In this document: positions 5,443 to 8,007 of the stretch, piece by piece
How the letters are laid out: each line of letters starts with the position of its first letter
Numbering within the stretch: position 1 is the first letter of the stretch
Source of the DNA: Deltaproteobacteria bacterium UBA5756
GTDB lineage: Bacteria; Desulfobacterota; Syntrophorhabdia; Syntrophorhabdales; Syntrophorhabdaceae
Direction of reading: 5' to 3'
Length of the DNA: 8,007 bases
Assembly: GCA_002418985.1 (NCBI GenBank)
Contig: DIFE01000085.1
Span: 1-8,007, forward strand
The notes under the pieces: model-generated
Told to the model about the DNA's origin: nothing
Databases searched by the model: none
The model's input: the letters and a program-made list of their open reading frames with translations, nothing else
Program-made: the position numbers and the translations under genes

Positions 5443-6173
5443 TTACAGAATTTCCTTTCAAGAAGCTCGAATATTTCATACATGACGATGCCGATAATGG
5501 ACAGGGCGATAATGCCGACGAACATGGTGGCATATTCGGCGCGGCCCCAGGCATCGATGATGTAGAAACCCAGACCTTCGCTTGTCGCTATGGATTCAAC
5601 GAGAAAGAGGACCGCCACCGCTGTCCCGACGCCGATGCGCAGGGATGTGAAGATGCCGGGCAGGCTTACCGGCCAGACAACATGGAGAAAGAAATCCATT
5701 CTGGTGCCGCCCAGGGATTTCAGGGAGTAGGTGATCTCCCTGTCAATCTTGCGTGCGCTGTCGCGCGTGGTAATAAGGAGCTGGAAGAATACGATCATGG
5801 TGAGAAGGACGATCTTGCCCGTATCGCCGAGACCGAAAAGGACAAAGATGACGGGCATGAGAACGACCTTCGGGATGGGGTAGCCGAGATAGATGAGTGG
5901 TGCGAAGAGCCTGTCGAGTTTCTCGTTGCTGCCGAGGATGAGCCCGGCAGGCACGGCGAGAATGAAGGCAAAAAAGAGCCCTGCAAACAGCCGAAGAATG
6001 CTTGCCTCCACGTGGACCCAGAAGGCACCCGTCGCTATTTCCTCGAAACCCCGCACGAATACCTTGAAGGGGTCGGGCAGGATGTTGCTGCCGAGCAGCA
6101 GGGAAAGGGCATACCACGCGAAATAGATAAGGATGATCGTGGCGGCATAGACCGCGATGCCCCGCCTCTTCAT
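5427..6173 (-). CDS. ABC importer permease (SsuC/TauC/NrtB type)
   Basis: This 248-aa inner-membrane subunit belongs to the binding-protein-dependent transport family. It has an N-terminal hydrophobic helix (7-27), the family segment LPDPFKVFVRGFEEI (32-46), and further membrane spans at about 61-81, 93-115, 120-137, 176-196 and 216-235. The cytoplasmic coupling loop that contacts the ATPase is SLKSLGGTRMDFFLHVVWPVS (150-170), including the conserved Gly. Members of this clade move nitrate, taurine, aliphatic sulfonates or thiamine precursors. The permease sequence does not tell the substrate. The ATG overlaps the stop of the ATPase by four bases (ATGA), and its own end overlaps menG, which ties transport to the menaquinone genes. 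Confidence 0.92.
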   Translation of the reverse strand: MKRRGIAVYAATIILIYFAWYALSLLLGSNILPDPFKVFVRGFEEIATGAFWVHVEASILRLFAGLFFAFILAVPAGLILGSNEKLDRLFAPLIYLGYPIPKVVLMPVIFVLFGLGDTGKIVLLTMIVFFQLLITTRDSARKIDREITYSLKSLGGTRMDFFLHVVWPVSLPGIFTSLRIGVGTAVAVLFLVESIATSEGLGFYIIDAWGRAEYATMFVGIIALSIIGIVMYEIFELLERKFCKWKNL

Positions 6174-6928
6174 TCAAGACCCTCCAGAATACCCCTGAGT
6201 TGTCTCGTGCGCTCAAAGAAAACAGGATCGTTCCGGTAGTGCACGCTCCCCATGCCCGGATTCTCCATGACGGTTTTGATTCCGTGAGTGCCGTTATCGA
6301 GAACAACGATCCTTTGCCCCAAAAAAACGGCCTCCTCGATGTTGTGAGTGACGATAATGAAGCTGAACCTTCGCTGAGCGAAGACGGCCAGAAGATTGTT
6401 CTGGAGTCTCTCCCTGGTGACCGTGTCGATGGCGGCGAAGGGTTCATCGAGGAGCAAAAGGAGCGGGTTGAGAAGCAGCGCCCTCGCGAGTGCGACGCGC
6501 TGGCGCTGGCCGCCGCTCAACTGGGCAGGGTAAAGATGGTCCAGCCCTTCGATGTCCAGCTCTTTTTTCACCGAAGCCAGCCTTTTTTCGGACACATCGA
6601 TGCGCTGAAGCCTTGCTCCGAGGGTAATGTTGGCCGCAACGGTCTTCCAGGGAAACAGCCCGTAATGCTGGAGTACGAGAGCTATCCTCCGTTCGGGGGC
6701 CGCGAGGGGATTGCCCTTGAACCTGACGGTACCGAGCGTCGGTGTGAGAAGCCCCGCGATGGCCAGCAAAAGGGTTGTCTTACCGCATCCCGAAGGGCCC
6801 ACGACGGCGAGGCAGTCGCGAAAGGCTAGTTCGAGGTCGATCCCCTCGAGGACGGCCTTTGTCTGGTTCTCACTCTGAAAAGTTTTAGAGAGCCCCTCTA
6901 CAGAGAGGAACCTACCGGATGTAGCCAT
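6170..6928 (-). CDS. ABC importer ATP-binding subunit (SsuB/TauB/NrtD type)
   Basis: This 252-aa cytoplasmic ATPase drives the importer. All motifs are intact: Walker A GPSGCGKT (44-51), Q-loop Q87 in VLQHYGLFPWKT, signature LSGGQRQRVALARA (137-150), Walker B LLLLLDEP (156-163), D-loop AAID (165-168) and switch His H195 in IIVTHNIEEAV. The FPWKTV sequence after the Q-loop is characteristic of the nitrate/sulfonate/taurine clade. The ATG at 6928 gives a normal N-terminus (MATSGRFLSVEGLSKTF) and overlaps the binding-protein gene by 17 bases. An in-frame GTG at 6958 would add ten Trp-rich residues without a ribosome site and is rejected. A weak GGTGG precedes the chosen start, which fits translational coupling. 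Confidence 0.92.
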   Translation of the reverse strand: MATSGRFLSVEGLSKTFQSENQTKAVLEGIDLELAFRDCLAVVGPSGCGKTTLLLAIAGLLTPTLGTVRFKGNPLAAPERRIALVLQHYGLFPWKTVAANITLGARLQRIDVSEKRLASVKKELDIEGLDHLYPAQLSGGQRQRVALARALLLNPLLLLLDEPFAAIDTVTRERLQNNLLAVFAQRRFSFIIVTHNIEEAVFLGQRIVVLDNGTHGIKTVMENPGMGSVHYRNDPVFFERTRQLRGILEGLE

Positions 6929-7859
6929 CCGCCACCAGGTCTTTGTAGACCAGATCACTTTTTATGATCTTTTTTCCCCTGAGCCACCGGTAGACATCCA
7001 TGACCTGAGTCTCAGCGGGAACGGTCAGTTTAGGGAAGCGCGGTATGGGGAAAGATCTCCGGAGTGCCTCCGGGACCTTGCAGGCCTTGTTCATTATCCC
7101 CCGCACTTCGTCGGGATGTTTGTTTATATAGTCGGAGGCCTTGTCGACGGCTGCAAAAAATGATTTCACAACAGCGGGGTTGCTGATGAGGAAATCGGTG
7201 TTAAAGGCAAGCACGGTCGCCGAGATTCCGTACCCTCTGTCGTCAACAATGGCCTTCGCCCCTTTTGTTTCCGCAAGCGTCGCCAAAGGCTCGGGCAGAA
7301 GAGCCGCGGGAATCTGTCCGGAAAGGAGCATTTGAAGACGAATGGGTATGCTCTTGATGTCAACCAGCTTGATGGATTCGCGAGGTATCTTCTTTGCCGC
7401 CAGAAGGCGGATGATAAGATATTCCGTTATGGTATTGGAACCCGTTGCTATTCCCGATCGTGCGATGGCCGCCGGTTCCTGGTCTTTCGCTTTCGGTGAC
7501 GCAAGGACTGCGAACATCCGCTGATCGGCCGTAGTGTTGAAGCTGGTTGCCGCCATCCTGATCTTCGTTCCGTTCGCCGCAAGGACCATTGGCGTCATGA
7601 TGTCGCCGAAATACCCGGCGATCTGCCCCGAGGTGAAGGCGATGTCTTTTTCCATCGCCGAATTGAAGAGAACGATCTCCACGTTCAACCCCTGCTCTTT
7701 GAAGAATCCCTTTTCGGAAGCGACGAAAAGCGGCAGGGATTGGAGCACGGGGATGGTGCCGAACTTGAAGGACTGAGGCTTCTCGGCGGCCCCGCCGGTG
7801 ACGGTGGAGACAAGGATTATGAAAAGAACGAAAATAACAGAGAACTTTGCCAATTTCAT
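6912..7859 (-). CDS. ABC importer periplasmic substrate-binding protein (NMT1/SsuA/TauA-like)
   Basis: This 315-aa exported protein captures the ligand and delivers it to the permease. AAGGAG (complement of 7866-7871) lies six bases before the ATG. The signal peptide has a KLAK n-region and core FSVIFVLFIILVSTV, with likely cleavage after GGAA (about residue 25). There is no lipobox Cys, so it is soluble. The fold is type II periplasmic binding: FKFGTIPVLQSLPLFVASEK (31-50), GFFKEQGLNVEIVLFNSA (51-68), ASPKAKDQEPAAIARSGIATG (120-140, interdomain segment), SIPIRLQMLLSGQIPAALLPEP (170-191) and ISATVLAFNTDFL (212-224). These are the typical landmarks of the NMT1/SsuA family, whose ligands include sulfonates, taurine, nitrate, pyrimidines and aromatic acids. 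It is the first gene of the operon that ends with menG-menA. Ligand unknown; a naphthoate-like or other menaquinone precursor is an inference from context. Confidence 0.9.
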   Translation of the reverse strand: MKLAKFSVIFVLFIILVSTVTGGAAEKPQSFKFGTIPVLQSLPLFVASEKGFFKEQGLNVEIVLFNSAMEKDIAFTSGQIAGYFGDIMTPMVLAANGTKIRMAATSFNTTADQRMFAVLASPKAKDQEPAAIARSGIATGSNTITEYLIIRLLAAKKIPRESIKLVDIKSIPIRLQMLLSGQIPAALLPEPLATLAETKGAKAIVDDRGYGISATVLAFNTDFLISNPAVVKSFFAAVDKASDYINKHPDEVRGIMNKACKVPEALRRSFPIPRFPKLTVPAETQVMDVYRWLRGKKIIKSDLVYKDLVADGYIR

Positions 7860-7898
7860 AGGGGTCTCCTTGATACCTTTCGAGTCTTTTGGTCTATT

Positions 7899-7927
7899 AG
7901 TGTAGTGCTACGGTGCGGATTTTTCAA
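7899..7927 (-). promoter_or_regulatory. Candidate promoter of the ABC-menG-menA operon
   Basis: On the minus strand TTGAAA (complement of 7922-7927; five of six) is followed after 17 bases by TACACT (complement of 7899-7904; four of six). Transcription would begin near 7892, about 33 bases before the ATG at 7859. The weak -10 and the overlapping inverted repeat fit a regulated promoter. Confidence 0.4.
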
Positions 7928-7946
7928 TTGAAATTGAGAAATCCGC
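7915..7946. promoter_or_regulatory. Imperfect inverted repeat overlapping the operon -35; possible operator
   Basis: GCGGATTT (7915-7922) pairs with AAATCCGC (7939-7946), and inside it CAATT pairs with AATTG around a two-base centre, separated by a 2x2 mismatch. The 32-base dyad covers the candidate -35 element of the operon promoter. A dimeric repressor could bind here; alternatively it is a hairpin ending an unseen upstream gene. No U-run follows on either strand. Confidence 0.35.
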
Positions 7947-8007
7947 CGGAAGGGGAAAGACCGATAGGCAAATCTCAACGGCCCTGTTGCCCAAACCGGT
8001 CCTCCCT
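7947..8007. other. Right edge, no feature recognised
   Basis: These 61 bases show no ribosome site, no convincing reading frame and no strong repeat. They are probably upstream non-coding DNA or the edge of another gene. Confidence 0.3.

Noticed and set aside
5682..6829. Long plus-strand open frames opposite the permease and ATPase genes
   Set aside because: These are mirror frames of genes with intact ABC motifs, highly charged and without start signals.
6929..6958. GTG 6958 as the start of the ATPase
   Set aside because: It has no ribosome site, adds an atypical Trp-rich extension and would overlap the upstream gene by 47 bases.
1..8007. CRISPR array, transposase, tRNA or rRNA genes
   Set aside because: No spaced direct repeats, transposase motifs, or tRNA or rRNA-like sequences were seen.

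Overview
The window looks like a chromosomal segment of a menaquinone-using Gram-negative bacterium. Two exported periplasmic-type proteins and a complete ABC importer followed by menG and menA point that way. The style of the gene set fits an anaerobe such as a Desulfobacterota (deltaproteobacterial) member, but this placement is inference. No rRNA, tRNA or other taxonomic marker is present.

Left part (1-2090, + strand, visibly AT-richer than the rest). It holds three codirectional accessory genes: the 3' part of an alpha-helical protein with a HEPN-like R-x4-H motif (3-584), a 94-aa Cys/His-rich putative zinc-binding protein (669-953), and a TIR-like protein of the CAP12/Pycsar-effector TIR type (1102-1932). 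The TIR gene carries a tandem CGCA duplication (1869-1876). It throws the last part of the protein out of frame, and removing one copy restores a family-like C-terminus ending at 1945. The set resembles an abortive-infection or defence-type cassette, but no such function is proven here. A perfect 10-bp inverted repeat (2057-2090) sits at the boundary with the more GC-rich right part.

Middle part (2100-3780). A small antibiotic-biosynthesis-monooxygenase/YgiN-like protein (2234-2527, -) is divergent from a small exported six-cysteine protein (2804-3115, +). Recognisable promoters and a short palindrome lie between them. The six-cysteine gene converges on an exported protein of unknown function (3133-3615, -), which has its own TTGACA/TACAAT promoter.

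Right part (3785-7859, - strand). This is one tightly packed five-gene operon, in transcription order: periplasmic substrate-binding protein (NMT1/SsuA/TauA type), ABC ATPase, ABC permease, menG/ubiE methyltransferase, menA/UbiA-type prenyltransferase. All four junctions overlap (17, 4, 16 and 1 nt), so the genes are very likely co-transcribed and translationally coupled. The methyltransferase and prenyltransferase catalyse the last two steps of menaquinone synthesis. Their fusion into an importer operon suggests that the transporter takes up a quinone precursor or related compound; that link is inference. An imperfect inverted repeat overlaps the -35 of the candidate operon promoter and could be an operator.

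Best candidates for something undescribed are the HEPN-like/zinc/TIR cassette with its frameshifted TIR gene, and the ABC importer-menG-menA operon.
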